DNA of 19,123 nt from Leucogyrophana mollusca (taxonomy: Eukaryota > Basidiomycota > Agaricomycetes > Boletales): contig MU266721.1 of the NCBI GenBank assembly GCA_021014945.1, positions 1-19,123 of the forward strand. Reading direction: 5' to 3'. A program made the position numbers and the translations under genes. Every line of letters starts with the position of its first letter. The stretch's first letter is position 1. Under the pieces are notes generated by a model. The model was not told the origin of the DNA. It saw only the letters and a program-made list of their open reading frames with translations, and did no database searches. Shown piece after piece: positions 1 to 8,865 of this stretch.

Positions 1-95
1 TCACATTCTGTCACAAATTTCGTCTTGCATATCTCTAATAATGCATGGCGTTGGAGGGGTTCCCGACGCTATGCATTATGAGCCAGTCAACTGTA
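1..95. mobile_element. Terminal segment of a pogo/Tc1-mariner-like transposon (left copy, body to the left of the window)
   Basis: This stretch is the exact reverse complement of 18791-18885 (95 of 95 bases). Identity stops on the array side just after ACTG-TA: read from the array outward, the copy begins TA, CAGTTGACTGG. TA is the target-site duplication of Tc1/mariner/pogo elements, and CAGT-type termini are usual there. The matching copy on the right is followed by a reading frame that resembles a transposase C terminus, so the element body should lie outside position 1. The outer limit of the repeat cannot be seen because the window starts here. A single 18.9-kb element bounded by these repeats is the alternative reading. 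Confidence 0.6.
35..82. repeat. Imperfect palindrome inside the left transposon end
   Basis: Two 17-nt arms (35-51 and 66-82) pair at 15 of 17 positions around a 14-nt G-rich loop. Both arms contain the self-complementary core ATGCAT. The same structure lies at 18804-18851 in the right copy. Subterminal inverted repeats are common in pogo-like ends and may be transposase-binding sites; that role is inferred. Confidence 0.6.
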
Positions 96-303
96 CTGTT
101 TTCTAGGCTGTGATTGTGCCTCGGTGGGCCTCAACTAATTTCAAGCTGAAGCCAGCCGAGCTTTGCGCAACGTTTGATTCCGCTTGTGAGGATCATGATC
201 ACATGGCGAACAGCTGAGTCGTTCTAGCGCTGGTCAAGAGAAAACGCGGAGGAGATACGGTTACCCTCGAATTTCATCGACTATCAACACCAAAAACTAT
301 CAA
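96..303. other. Unassigned stretch between left transposon end and WD40-tail fragment
   Basis: No convincing reading frame, RNA gene or copy of another part of the window was seen here. It is host DNA next to the presumed TA insertion site at 94-95. Confidence 0.4.
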
Positions 304-445
304 CGTTGCTGCAGGGCGAGCTACCATGGTACACCTATCATTGCTGCATGTATTTGACTGCACAAATATTGATGTTATTTCAAAGCGACTGGCCATTGGA
401 CCAGACTGCCACGGTGTGTGTTAGAGGTGCCTCGCCAGGTGTCCG
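304..445 (+). pseudogene. Fragment of a WD40-gene C-terminal tail
   Basis: This stretch is a diverged copy of 2558-2704. Both contain a segment reading V-A-A-G-R-A-T-x-V, followed by a shared block around GCGACTGGCCATTG. The two copies are out of frame with each other after about 30 codons because of small indels, so at least one is broken. Position just upstream of the first WD40 promoter suggests it is the 3' end of an earlier WD40 gene whose body was lost or lies beyond the left transposon. A tail containing an AAGRAT segment is what I recall from boletoid WD40 proteins, but that family link is from memory and weak. Confidence 0.45.
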
Positions 446-449
446 TAGT

Positions 450-679
450 TTTGAAAGCGGTGTCAATGAAGGTACAAATACTTGTGCTTGCATCAAGGCA
501 ATCTATTGTTGGCATAAAGCGCCAAAGAGCCGAGAGGCGCCTATCCCACTATCGAGAAGACATCGCACAGCTTGAAGGACGAAAGCAAGCTCACCCTTGT
601 ATATTCGTGCCTCAAACCCACTTCTCGACGTATCCTGAAGCAGCTCTGAACATCCCGTGCCCATATTTCCAATCTATCC
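450..679 (+). promoter_or_regulatory. Conserved 5' region of WD40 gene 1 with TATA-like box
   Basis: This region is recognisably the same as those before the WD40 starts at 8304 and 18029 (shared blocks around GCAAGCTCACCC and CTTCTCGACGT). A TATATT motif at 600-605 sits 80 nt before the ATG. The corresponding box is TATATTTA at 17943-17950, 86 nt before WD40 gene 9, while the copy before the decayed WD40 at 8304 reads CACACATT and has lost it. Promoter function is inferred from conservation and placement. Confidence 0.5.
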
Positions 680-1675
680 ATGTCAACCGCACCTGAACCT
701 AGAGAGTCTCCGGTCGAGCACACAGAGGAGCGCCGTCCGACTAAATTTTTTCGAGGTCACAACGGCATTATCTGGTCCTTGGCGTATTTCCCTGACGGTC
801 GACGGATAGCAAGCGGGTCGAGTGACAGAACAGTTCGCATTTGGAACATGGGGAGCGGGCAACAGGAGGGGGAGAGTTTGATCCACGACGCTGGGGTGAA
901 TGGTATAGCTATATCCCCGGACGGCAGGAACATTGCGAGTAGAGTCGTGGGTAGAGGGGTCGTCGTGTGGGATGTGGCGAGACGGGAAAAGGTGCACGAA
1001 GTTGAGATACCCAAGGACGACATCGTGAAAAGTTTGACCTTGCCAGTGGAATATTCTCCAGATGGTCGTTGGATCGGGGCTGCGTCGCTGCTGGGAGACA
1101 AAATACATCTCTGGAACTCAGACGCTGACAACCTTGTCAGAGAACCGACATGTCTCGAAAGTGTCCAATGCCTGGCGTTCTCGCCAAATGGATCAGAGAT
1201 TGCAACCGGGTCACGTGACGGGAGTTTCCATGTGTGTGATGTCTTGACAGGCAAAGTCCTTGTCGGTCCCGTCAAAGGCCACACGAAATTCGTAGCGTCC
1301 TTGGTGTACTCGCCAGATGGGCGCCTTATCATCACCGGGTCGTGGGACCAAAGCGTACGGGTCTGGGATGCGAAAACAGGACAAGAAGTTGGACAACCGA
1401 TGCTGGAGCACAAGCATTATGTCACCTGCCTCGCAGTTGCCGTCGATGGAAGAAGCATTGTTAGTGGTTCGTTCGACAACACAGTGCGGGTGTGGGATAT
1501 TGAGACGCGACTGCAAATCGGAGAGCCGCTGGGCGTTGAACATGGGATATTATCTGTTGCATTCTCGCCAGATGGCCGGTTTGTAGTCGGTGGAAGTTAT
1601 GACGGTATTGTCCAGTTATGGGACATCGAGTCCAACTTGGTCCTACTCGAAGGCTCGGTGAGTATTTCATTTTAA
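680..1675 (+). CDS. WD40-repeat protein with a seven-bladed beta-propeller (WD40 gene 1)
   Basis: This is the only intact WD40 reading frame in the window. It starts ATGTCAACC, the same start as genes at 8304 and 18029. Seven blades of about 42-46 residues follow a short N-terminal arm, each ending in a W-D/W-N type dipeptide (for example VRIWN, VRVWD, VQLWD; one blade has VCD) with SPDGR/SPNGS turns. WD40 propellers are protein-interaction scaffolds; no partner can be named. A donor GTGAGT at 1658 follows the codons for Gly-Ser, exactly where A-module WD40 frames are spliced, so the first exon probably ends at 1657 in phase 0. Unspliced, the frame runs to a stop at 1673-1675. An acceptor at 1715-1716 would join it in frame to the tail region downstream. 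Confidence 0.85.
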   Translation: MSTAPEPRESPVEHTEERRPTKFFRGHNGIIWSLAYFPDGRRIASGSSDRTVRIWNMGSGQQEGESLIHDAGVNGIAISPDGRNIASRVVGRGVVVWDVARREKVHEVEIPKDDIVKSLTLPVEYSPDGRWIGAASLLGDKIHLWNSDADNLVREPTCLESVQCLAFSPNGSEIATGSRDGSFHVCDVLTGKVLVGPVKGHTKFVASLVYSPDGRLIITGSWDQSVRVWDAKTGQEVGQPMLEHKHYVTCLAVAVDGRSIVSGSFDNTVRVWDIETRLQIGEPLGVEHGILSVAFSPDGRFVVGGSYDGIVQLWDIESNLVLLEGSVSISF

Positions 1676-1716
1676 GTATCTCAAATTTGCCTGCGCTCAC
1701 CTGCCCCCGTCTAAAG

Positions 1717-2875
1717 CAACAACCATCTGTGAGCTCTGGTTCCTATGTGTCCGCCTTTCCGCACGCTGATGTCCTTGGCTTGCTTGCAGTTTCCCGTCGT
1801 TCCCCAGGTCCGAGTAACACGACCAGGCTTGCGCCAGCTCCAGCAAAAGCAAGTCCGGATCAATACCCACAACGGCACGTCATCATTAAATTCCTCGGTG
1901 CTCGACGTAAGCTCGCTCTCCCGCCTCACAAAGTCGTCAAAACTGATCCCGCGCGATGTAGCTCCCCGCGGTTGCAGTGGCACGGCCAGACATAGGCCCT
2001 CAACGCACGACGGAACGAGCCCCGAGTGTGGACAACGATTGGGATTCGATAAATTCGCGCCGTGTAGGTTTCATTAACATTTCCAGGCGTTTATTGCCTG
2101 ACTGTAACACATGCCTAGAAGCCTACCGGCGTGCATCGGCAAGAAGTCCAAGCCGTTAACGAACACACAATCGCTCATCCTCCCTCGTCTAGACAGCGAT
2201 GGACGGCAATTCGTGATCGCTGGCGAAATTTCCAGTCGCGCAAGGCTCGCGTTCATGTAGACACGCCAAATGACCTGGTGTTATTGCCTCCTAGCGAACC
2301 ACTAACCATTCGCCACCATCACGACGTGAGCTATTCATGTGTCATTTATTTGATGTTGGGAATTCATGCACTCGTACTTGTCCTCAGCCATCGACCGATC
2401 AACAAGCCCCCCTTGCACGTAATCCAGGCGCGCAAGCTCCCTATACACGAATACGGCGCTCGCCACGTCTACGGACACGTTTTCGCAGAACGAATCCTCG
2501 TCGGACCAATGCCCTTGAAGTGCAGCCTCCCGCACAGCACCGACCCTCCACACCAGAGGTTGTCAGCGTCGCTGCCGGACGAGCTACCACGGTGCGTCTT
2601 TCATCTCAGTACGTACTCGATGGCATATCAATGATATTTAATAGCGACTGGCCATTGCACCAGACTACCATGGCGTGTGCTGGTGGTGTTTCGCTGGGTG
2701 TCCGCCCCTTGGTGGGGAAGAACCAGAGGAGCCGGAGCCCCCAGCCACCGACGAGGTACCACCCAGCCCGAGTAGTGTCGGGACGTTCGAACGAATAGAA
2801 CCGTCGACCCGGAGGAGATCGTGGTTTTACCGCCTTTGCCACTGGTTGTGTTTCCCAGATCACACTGACTAGGAT
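1717..2875 (+). pseudogene. Tail region of WD40 gene 1: probable 3' exons, at least partly degenerate
   Basis: Several stretches look coding but change frame: 1717 onward (after a 59-nt intron in phase 0, open to 1995); a Ser/Thr-rich stretch from about 1790 to 2077 with SSLNSSVLD; a basic stretch near 2185-2260 (SRQRWTAIRDRWRNF); an AAGRAT segment near 2570; and 2675-2872 ending in a Pro/Glu-rich part and a basic-aromatic end (RRRSWFYRLCHWLCF). Order and character suit a disordered tail after a WD40 propeller. I could not find one spliced frame joining all parts, so it is either a multi-intron 3' end or decayed. Transcript data would settle the exons. Confidence 0.4.
2558..2704 (+). repeat. 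Second copy of the WD40-tail repeat (pairs with 304-445)
   Basis: Shared blocks include GAGCTACCA/CGGT, GCGACTGGCCATTG and CACCAGACT/GACCAGACT, and the copies differ by several small indels. Two copies at the left of the array show that WD40 genes with this tail were once at least two in number. Confidence 0.5.
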
Positions 2876-3231
2876 AATCCAATACATACGGGTGATAGAC
2901 TCCTCACTCTGCTATTTGTATCCGTACGTTCATCCTTCCTTCGTGTGAGCTTTAAGGACCTGTATCAATGGACCCCACACAAATACACCATCCGTTATTT
3001 CCTCAGGAATACCTTTCTTGTTCCACTCACTGCAGCTTTGCGAGCAGGCTTAGAATAGCGTAAGCCCTGCATTTGCTGTTGGAGACAAGGTAAATAGTAA
3101 GTGTAATGAGAAGATTTTCCTTGGGCTACACCGCGTTGAGCGACCATCCAACGTGACGCGATGATTGGTACTGTAGACAGACCTGCGGAACCTACTAAAT
3201 TGGGTAAGTTGCCCATCGGCCCGTAAATCGG
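2876..3231. other. Intergenic region upstream of the full-length FunK1 gene
   Basis: No clear gene was found. A possible upstream exon starts at ATG 3161 and runs to a GTAAGT donor at 3204. Its acceptor is not obvious, so I did not add it to the kinase gene. Promoter elements were not recognised. Confidence 0.35.
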
Positions 3232-5540
3232 ATGTTGGAGTCGTCCTCGTGTCCGGAGATGGTTGTCGTTGCTGGTGTCTCGAGGATCAAGAAAGACACA
3301 ATGGAAGCCGCCGAGAAACGCAACGAGCACGACGATTATACGAGATATAACAGTCACGACAGCAAACATGCCACTTTGATAGGTGGTGCCCAGCAGCCCC
3401 CCAAGGAGCGCCTCGGTTGGAAGGATGTTCGCTGCACGGTAGAATTCAAGGCCGTCAAGAAGACATTCGAGAAGGCTTCGCACAGATACGAAATGGTAGA
3501 GCATAAAGAACCTTCCAAACCTTTCCTCACTCTGGAATACCGACGAAGCATCGACCGTCTCAACATAGAAGAGGAGCTCCGACCTGGCTCCAAACAAGAC
3601 GAAACCCCAGCGCAGAGGGTGTCGTCTTTTTGCCCCAATGGTGAGTCGAGAATATGATGCCTGGTGGTTGATTTTTGACCATATCATATACAGCTCCGAT
3701 TGCAAGCTCTGGCGAGGAAGGTAGGACGATGTGAGCGGTCTCTTTCATGCTGAGCTATGTACTGAGTGATTTTTTTTGGCAGTTTGGCGCTCCTTACGAA
3801 TCGTCAATCATCCGAGACGGGCCGAAGAAGCTGAGCGCCGAGTTTCTTGTCCGTTTTCTCCCAAGCGTGAAGTGGATGAGCTGTTGCTTAGATATTCCCT
3901 GCAGCCACCAACTCTGCCACAGGCAAAGGCAAGAAGCGCGCCTCCGATAATCAGCCTGGGCCGTCGAACAAGAGGTCAAAAACTGGGGCAAAGGGGAGCG
4001 CGGAGAAGGAGTCCAAAGCCACGCAGAAGTCCCTGGCGATCGTTCAATCTGGGTTGTACCCTTCCCACCTTTGGTTGCAGCGAGTTTCCAATCTCGGGGT
4101 CATGGGTGAGCCCCCATTCCGCACCCGCTCATATTTTCTAAACAAACCCCCCGCGGTGCTAGACGACATCATCTACATACGATACTTCGATCGGCAGAGA
4201 GCAATTCAATGCTCAGGATTCAAGTTCGTCCAGGACTTGCCGCGTTTCCTGTTTCTTCTTCTCGCCATGCAGCGCTTTACGGGTGGGCGATGGTGCCTCA
4301 ACGAAATGTTCGAGTCCACCAAGACAGAGATGGACTTCCCCTCGGACGACTTTGGAGTAACGGACCTGCTGTTCAACATGGACCCTGCCGTTTGCACGAA
4401 CCACTTCGGCCTTTGTGGACGTGCAACGAATGTGCTTCCTGTGACCAGCGAAGCCTTGTTCAACCAAGCGCCGTTCCCAGACGGTCACATTACCGGCGAC
4501 GAGTACGTGGCCAAGATCTTCTGGGCCGAAGAGTTGCGCAAGAGCGAGCCTTCCATCATCCAGAAGGCCCGTGTGGCAGAAGAGGAGCGTGTCCGAGGCC
4601 ATATTCCGGAACCAGTACGGTGGGGACAGTTCGCGGACACGTCGATAGCGACGATCAGAGAGGAATTGGGTGTTGGCCCTGTACCCGAAGGGCTCGATCG
4701 CAGCGCCGAACCTCGCGACAACATTCAGGAGGGCAACCCCGCCGATGCGAAGGTAGCCAGCCGTAAGGAATCAGTGCCAGGCAGCCGTGTTCTCCGGATT
4801 ATTGTATTTCGCGAACTGCGCCCCATCACCGATTTATCCGGGAGGGATTTGCTGCGGGCGTGGTGGGAGATCGCATTGTGTAAGTGGCATTTCCATACCA
4901 CCCCCCGCTCCTAGCCACCATTTCTGCAGGTCACTACGAACTCTGGAAACGTGGCATTCATCATCGGGATATCAGCGAAAGCAACCTGGTGTATTATCGC
5001 AATGCCCAAGGTGTCGCAGTGGGAGTACTCAATGGTTTTGACTTGTCCTCCACCACAAAAGGCCGGCAGGGCGACGAACGCATAGGCACGGTGCCATTCA
5101 TGGCAATCGAACTTCTTGATCATCGAGGTTTTAAAGGTCACATCACCCACCAGTACCGCCACGACGCGGAGTCGCTCGTCTGGGTGCTTGCGTGGGTCAC
5201 GCTCCACTACCAAGATGGAACCCCTCTCCCACGCGGGGACAGACCCCTTGACGCCTGTTTGTCACTGCAGGCTCATGGATGTGCTGTAGAGAAGGTGTGG
5301 TTTATGCTGCGGGGACGACACGGGATAGTACCGCCACGATCGCAGAAGCAGAATTGGAAGGTGGTCCTGCGTTCTTTGAAGATACTGGTTGAGCTTCATA
5401 ACCAGGATGGGGATGGGGACGAGCACGAGGATGAGCACGAGCACGAAGATGAGGATGAGTACGAGCCGGTAGTTCTGACAGTGGATGAAGTGTTCGAGAA
5501 ACTGTTGCATCATAAACTAGTAAGGAGGTTTGCTCGCTAG
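3232..5540 (+). CDS. Full-length FunK1-type fungal protein kinase, six exons, DFG Asp replaced by Gly
   Basis: Proposed exons are 3232-3640, 3694-3720, 3783-3866, 3905-4105, 4163-4879 and 4930-5540. They join in frame to 682 residues. Family signs in order: GWKDVRCTVEFK (about 62-73); a Lys/Ser-rich linker; DDIIYIRYFDRQ (241-252) and LPRFLFLLLAMQRF; GLCGRAT; the N-lobe YVAKIFW with presumed ATP-binding Lys358; a hinge-like FRELRPITDLSG; catalytic loop HRDISESN (491-498); and GTVPFMAIELL. The usual D-F/Y-D is GFD here (Gly515), so the Mg-binding Asp is missing. The C terminus carries an acidic His/Asp/Glu tract and then VDEVFEKLLHHK. FunK1 kinases are a basidiomycete-expanded family of unknown substrate. 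The 38-nt intron at 3867-3904 is short and could be a frameshift. The 5' end is uncertain because an upstream exon at 3161 is possible. Confidence 0.75.
5404..5466 (+). repeat. GA-rich trinucleotide tract encoding an acidic tail
   Basis: Codons GAC/GAG/GAT/CAC are repeated, giving about 20 Asp/Glu/His/Gly residues inside the last exon of the full-length kinase. Homologous tracts of other lengths lie at 7304-7429 and 17181-17234; the C-terminal ends of the A-module kinases and of the kinase at 10242 lack it. Confidence 0.8.
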
Positions 5541-5699
5541 GGGGGATAAAAGTCAGTGATGAGGGTTCTTTTTCTTTCGGTGGAATATCTGAGATTGCAA
5601 ACTGTCTTCCCAGAACGGTCCAGGATCAGTCGATTATCGGGCCGCCCGGGAAACCGCCAACGCGGCCATCACTCCAGGTCTAGTGCAACCCTAACAACC
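5541..5699. other. Downstream region of the full-length kinase
   Basis: The first ~60 nt resemble the sequence after the B kinase at 6413-7530 (shared words near ATCTGAG/CCTGAG and TTGCAAACTG/TTGTGAACTG). This fits a common 3' UTR for the acidic-tail kinases. The rest has no recognisable content. Confidence 0.35.
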
Positions 5700-5866
5700 A
5701 TACCGCCACCGTTGTAGCTGGAGAATCGACAACTTCCCCGGCGTTGCTTGAAAGTGTTGGCTGCGCATGACGCCGAGGCTGGCGACGACCTGGGCGTTAT
5801 GGCGAGGGGGGAAGTATACGAGAAATGATTGTGTAACTTGGTAAAGGTTCCTAGACCAGAGGAGAA
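5700..5866 (+). pseudogene. Fossil 3' end of a FunK1 kinase (short-tail type)
   Basis: This stretch aligns by eye with the last ~160 nt of the kinases at 9689 and 11223: the block before GAGAATTGG, then GCGTTGCTTGAAAGTGTTGG, the AGAAATG..GTATAACTTGGTAAA block and the CTAGACTAGAGGA end. Frame-disrupting changes are present, a stop appears within the GAGAAATGGCTG-equivalent part, and the normal TAG end has become CAG. It shows that another kinase module once stood between the full-length kinase and the first B gene. Confidence 0.7.
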
Positions 5867-6412
5867 TCAATAACGACGATTCGCGACTCCTTCCGTTTCA
5901 TTGGTGCCATGGCATTCTGAGACCGCCGGGGGTCAAGGATGCTCTTGTTAATTGCGCCTGTCTCCAACTAGAAGGCGCTGGATGTGTGTGGGAGAAGCCA
6001 GCGACTTTATATTCGGGTACCAATCATCCCAAATCCGTAGACGAAAGCTCACAAAAGATACAAAGGTGAAATGAGCTCTGGAGTAGACAATTCCATTACA
6101 CGCAGACGACAGACATGCCAGAGACGCCAGGGGACAAATCCATCATGTCTAGTGTACACTTCGACATGCTTCACCAGCATGGCTGTATTCGCGCGGGTAG
6201 TATTTTCCCTGCATAGCACTCGGCACAAGCAAACCCCACGTTGACTTACACACCGCAGCCCGACGCAGATCCACCACCATCACTTCTGCGCTGAGCTGGG
6301 TGGCATCACATATGGGGTGAGCCGTAACTCTTTTCAGACACATACCCTCCATACGCCCTCCCGTTCTATAATTTATCAAGTTTTTTATGTCCTTCACTGC
6401 AGGCCCTTCAAC
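5867..6412 (+). promoter_or_regulatory. 5' region of B kinase 1, with a 5' UTR intron
   Basis: This is homologous to 9690-10241, 13095-13600 and 15755-16292: shared order of the CATCCxCC/ATCATCCC block, AAAGCTCA(C/T), the CATGCCAGAGAC block and the CTCCATAC block. A donor GTGAGC at 6317 and an acceptor at 6401-6402 define a likely 86-nt intron ending 10 nt before the ATG. The equivalent introns are 84 nt in the copies at 10152-10235 and 16203-16286. The region is transcriptional control plus leader by inference. Confidence 0.5.
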
Positions 6413-7530
6413 ATGGGTGACTCCAACTCCGCTGGCAATCCACGTGTTGCCCCAGTGGAGGGAAATCCAGTCGGATCAGTCCTATATGACAGGACCTCCA
6501 CGACCGAAGAGTCGAGCCAACGTACTATCGAGCCAGTGCACACAATCTCACAGGAGATCCGAGACGATTTCAATGGTTCGTCCACGGCAACTCAGATTGC
6601 AAAGAAGCCAGATATTGCGCCACCCGAGCAGAGTGGTCGAGACCTATTCGAATGGGACGACAGCGCTGGAGGCATCGAAGGGAGTTCTGTTTTCCGAGTT
6701 GTCGCATCCTATAACCTTCGACCTATCACCGAGCTGAGCGGAAAGGTGTTCCTGCGAGTGTGGTGGCATATCGTGTCGTGCGAGTGATCCTCCCACCTCA
6801 CTCCTTGCTTTAATTTATCTTCTCCGCAGGCCATAATGAACTCTGGAAAGAGGACATCCATCATTGTGATATCAGCGAGAGAAACCTGATGTATTACCGC
6901 AACGCCAAAGGTGTTGCAGTGGGAGTACTCAATGATTACGACCTGGCCTCGACCAATGAAGGGCAGCAGGGCAACAAACGCATGGGCACGATACCATTCA
7001 TGGCAATCGAACTTCTTGATCATGAAGGTTTTGAAGGTCACATCACCCACCAGTACCGCCACGACGCTGAATCGCTCGTCTGGGTACTTGCGTGGGTCAC
7101 GCTCCACTACGTACATGGAACCCGTCTCCCACGCAAGGACAGACCTCTTGAAGCCTGGCAGTCACTGCAGGCTCCTGAATGCGGTGTAAAGAAGTCGGCA
7201 TTTGTGCTGCGGGGGCGACTCCGGATAGTACCACCGCCATCGCAGAAGCGGAATTGGCAGGTGGTCATGCGTTCTTTGAAGATGTTAAACGCGCATTATA
7301 GCCAGGACGGGGACAAAGACCATGACGAGGACGAGGAAGAGGAAGAGGACGAGGATGAAAACGAGAATGAGGACCAAGATGAAGATGTGGACGAGGGCAG
7401 CGATGAAAACCAGGATGAGCACGAGCACCAGCTGGTCGTTCTGACGGTGGAAGAAGTGTTTAGAAAATGGTTGCATCATGAAGTACTAAGGAAGTCTCTT
7501 CGCCGGGGGAGAATGAATGTTCGCGGATAG
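6413..7530 (+). CDS. FunK1-type kinase without N-lobe (B kinase 1), HCD catalytic loop, acidic tail
   Basis: Exons are 6413-6779 and 6830-7530, 355 residues. The start MGDSNSAG is shared with the genes at 10242 and 16293. Residues 1 to about 95 are polar and disordered; then come the hinge-like ASYNLRPITELSG, the intron, HCDISERN (134-141), NDYDLAS with Asp158, GTIPFMAIELLD and HDAESLVWVLAWVTLHY. There is no glycine loop or VAK lysine, so ATP binding in the usual way is unlikely. HRD is changed to HCD while the catalytic Asp136 and Asn141 are kept. The coding intron starts with GC (T|GCGAGT) and ends CGCAG; reading through gives a stop at 6785. The C terminus has the longest acidic tract of the array (about 42 residues) and then a basic end. 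It could act as a regulatory pseudokinase; that is inference. Confidence 0.75.
7304..7429 (+). repeat. Expanded acidic-codon tract in B kinase 1
   Basis: A 126-nt run made almost wholly of GAC/GAG/GAT/GAA/AAC/CAC codons encodes 42 mostly Asp, Glu, Asn and His residues. It is twice the length of the homologous tracts at 5404-5466 and 17181-17234, as expected of an unstable trinucleotide-like tract. Confidence 0.8.
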
Positions 7531-7860
7531 TGATATTTGTCTTTTGATCTCACGTACCGAATCCCTGAGGTTGTGAACTGCCTCGACAGAATGGGCCCCT
7601 GGGGATAAGTGCCTCAACTATTGAACTCTGTGGACGAGAGTGGGGCAGACCAAGAGAGCGACAGACAGAAGGGAACTGCATCAGCCTGATGCAGTCGATC
7701 TTGGTCCTTGGGATTGCAGCATCGGGAACACGTTTGTGACTGACAGCTTCAGGTTGAGGGAACAGCTCCAGGTAACTCACAGTGAGAAACATATCCACCG
7801 AGACGAACGCAATTCGTCGCTGCGCCATCTCGTAGGTTTCCAAGTATTCACGCGCCATGA
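7531..7860. repeat. Spacer repeat after B kinases (pairs with about 17390-17600)
   Basis: A block from about 7655 to 7830 matches 17405-17580: shared GCGA(C/T)AGACAGAAGGGAACTG, GCAGTCGA(T/C)CTTGGTCCTT, GGGAACAGCTC and AAACATATCCACC. Both copies follow an acidic-tail B kinase. Reading frames of 102 and 68 codons on the minus strand overlap both copies but share only a middle part and end differently. I regard this as a duplicated 3' flank, not a gene. Confidence 0.55.
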
Positions 7861-8303
7861 TGGAAGGCCCTGGTAAATGAATGTTTCAATGGAACTGAAT
7901 CGATGTCAGTGACACAGGGTTTACAAAAGGAAACTCAGCGCATACTACGGTCTTTTACTCGGGGAGGCGTACAATGTACGCGGTAGGTATTCATGATACA
8001 GGAATGCATCAGTGTCCTACAGTATGAAAGGCAAAGAGGAAGGAGAATCTACTGTACGGAGAGGACTGGATTTCCAGCACTTGAAAGAAGGGCCGAAGTG
8101 CTGTGGTTGAAGATCCGTCAATAATGTTAGCATAAAGAGCCGAAGGGCCAAGAGGGGCATTTATTTTTGTTAAGAATACCGTATATACACAGCAAGAATA
8201 AGGGCAAGCTCACCCTCACACATTCGCGCCTTAAAACCTGCCCCTCGACGTCACCTGAGTTCCTGCATTCATCTCACGCCCATACCTCCCATCTCCTTGC
8301 CCC
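7861..8303 (+). promoter_or_regulatory. 5' region of the decayed WD40 gene of A module 1
   Basis: This region matches 17600-18028 and, nearer the start codon, 450-679 in blocks (ATCGATGTCAGTGACACAGG; the AGCAAGAATAAGGGCAAG segment; ACGCCCATA..CTCCCAT). The TATA-like box seen in the other two copies has become CACACATT here (about 8216-8225), in step with loss of the WD40 frame downstream. Confidence 0.45.
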
Positions 8304-8789
8304 ATGTCAACCACGCCTGAGCCTGGAGAGTCGGAGCACCCGACGGCCGCCCTTTACGAAGGTTTTTTCGAGGTCACGAGCTGAACAACATCGTGTGGCG
8401 GACTTTCATGATGGTCGACAGGTAATAAGCCAGACAGGTCAGTGATGTTACTGTGTACTTGCCGCATGGTCGTGTCATCGCCAGGTCGTGGGAAAGTGCA
8501 CGAGTCTGGGACACGAGAACAGGACAGGGACAGCTACGAAGGACAATCATCGATGCCGGAGCACAAGCTCCGTGTTACCCACCGTTGATGGCAGAAAGGT
8601 CGTTAGTGGTTCATTTAACAACATTGGGGTCTGGAGACACAACTGCAAATAATACCGCCGTTTCACGCTGAACATTCCTTACACTCTGTTCCATGCTTGT
8701 CAGACGGTCGGTTTGTAGTCGCCGGGATCGATGGCAGTATTCCCCAGGTGGGGGACATCAAGTCCCGCTTGGTATCACTCAACAGCTCG
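8304..8789 (+). pseudogene. Decayed WD40 half of A module 1
   Basis: It starts ATGTCAACCACGCCTGAGCC like intact copies, but an early frameshift gives a stop near 8366-8370. A large deletion then removes most blades. The remnants are recognisable: HDGRQV, a SWESARVWDTRTGQ-like blade 5, a block matching VVSGSFDN..VWD of blade 6 without its D codon, and the blade-7 stretch SDGRFVVAG..GSI. It ends in the Ser-Ser codons before a GTGAGC donor at 8790, the same phase-0 junction as in WD40 gene 1. It cannot encode a propeller. Confidence 0.8.
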
Positions 8790-8865
8790 GTGAGCATCTT
8801 CCATCATCCTCGATAAGTGCGCTCATATTTTCACCTCGGTCTTTTTATTTTCCCATAAAAGAAAG

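Noticed and set aside
757..1413. A 218-codon minus-strand frame
   Set aside because: It is a shadow of the WD40 gene; the same kind of shadow occurs opposite WD40 gene 9 (18238-18723). It has no motif of its own.
2995..3705. A 236-codon minus-strand frame with a hydrophobic stretch that looks like a membrane segment
   Set aside because: It overlaps on the opposite strand the first two kinase exons, whose frame has FunK1 features and matching splice sites. No family was recognised in the minus frame.
5262..5513. Minus-strand frame rich in Leu/Ile/Val, like a membrane protein
   Set aside because: It is the antisense of the acidic codon tract of the kinase; GAN codons read backwards give Leu/Ile/Val. 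The same applies to the frame at 7285-7479.
7550..7858. Minus-strand frame of 102 codons with a partial relative at 17368-17574
   Set aside because: Only a middle part is shared, the starts and ends differ, and both lie in a duplicated spacer. Similarity is explained by duplication of DNA.
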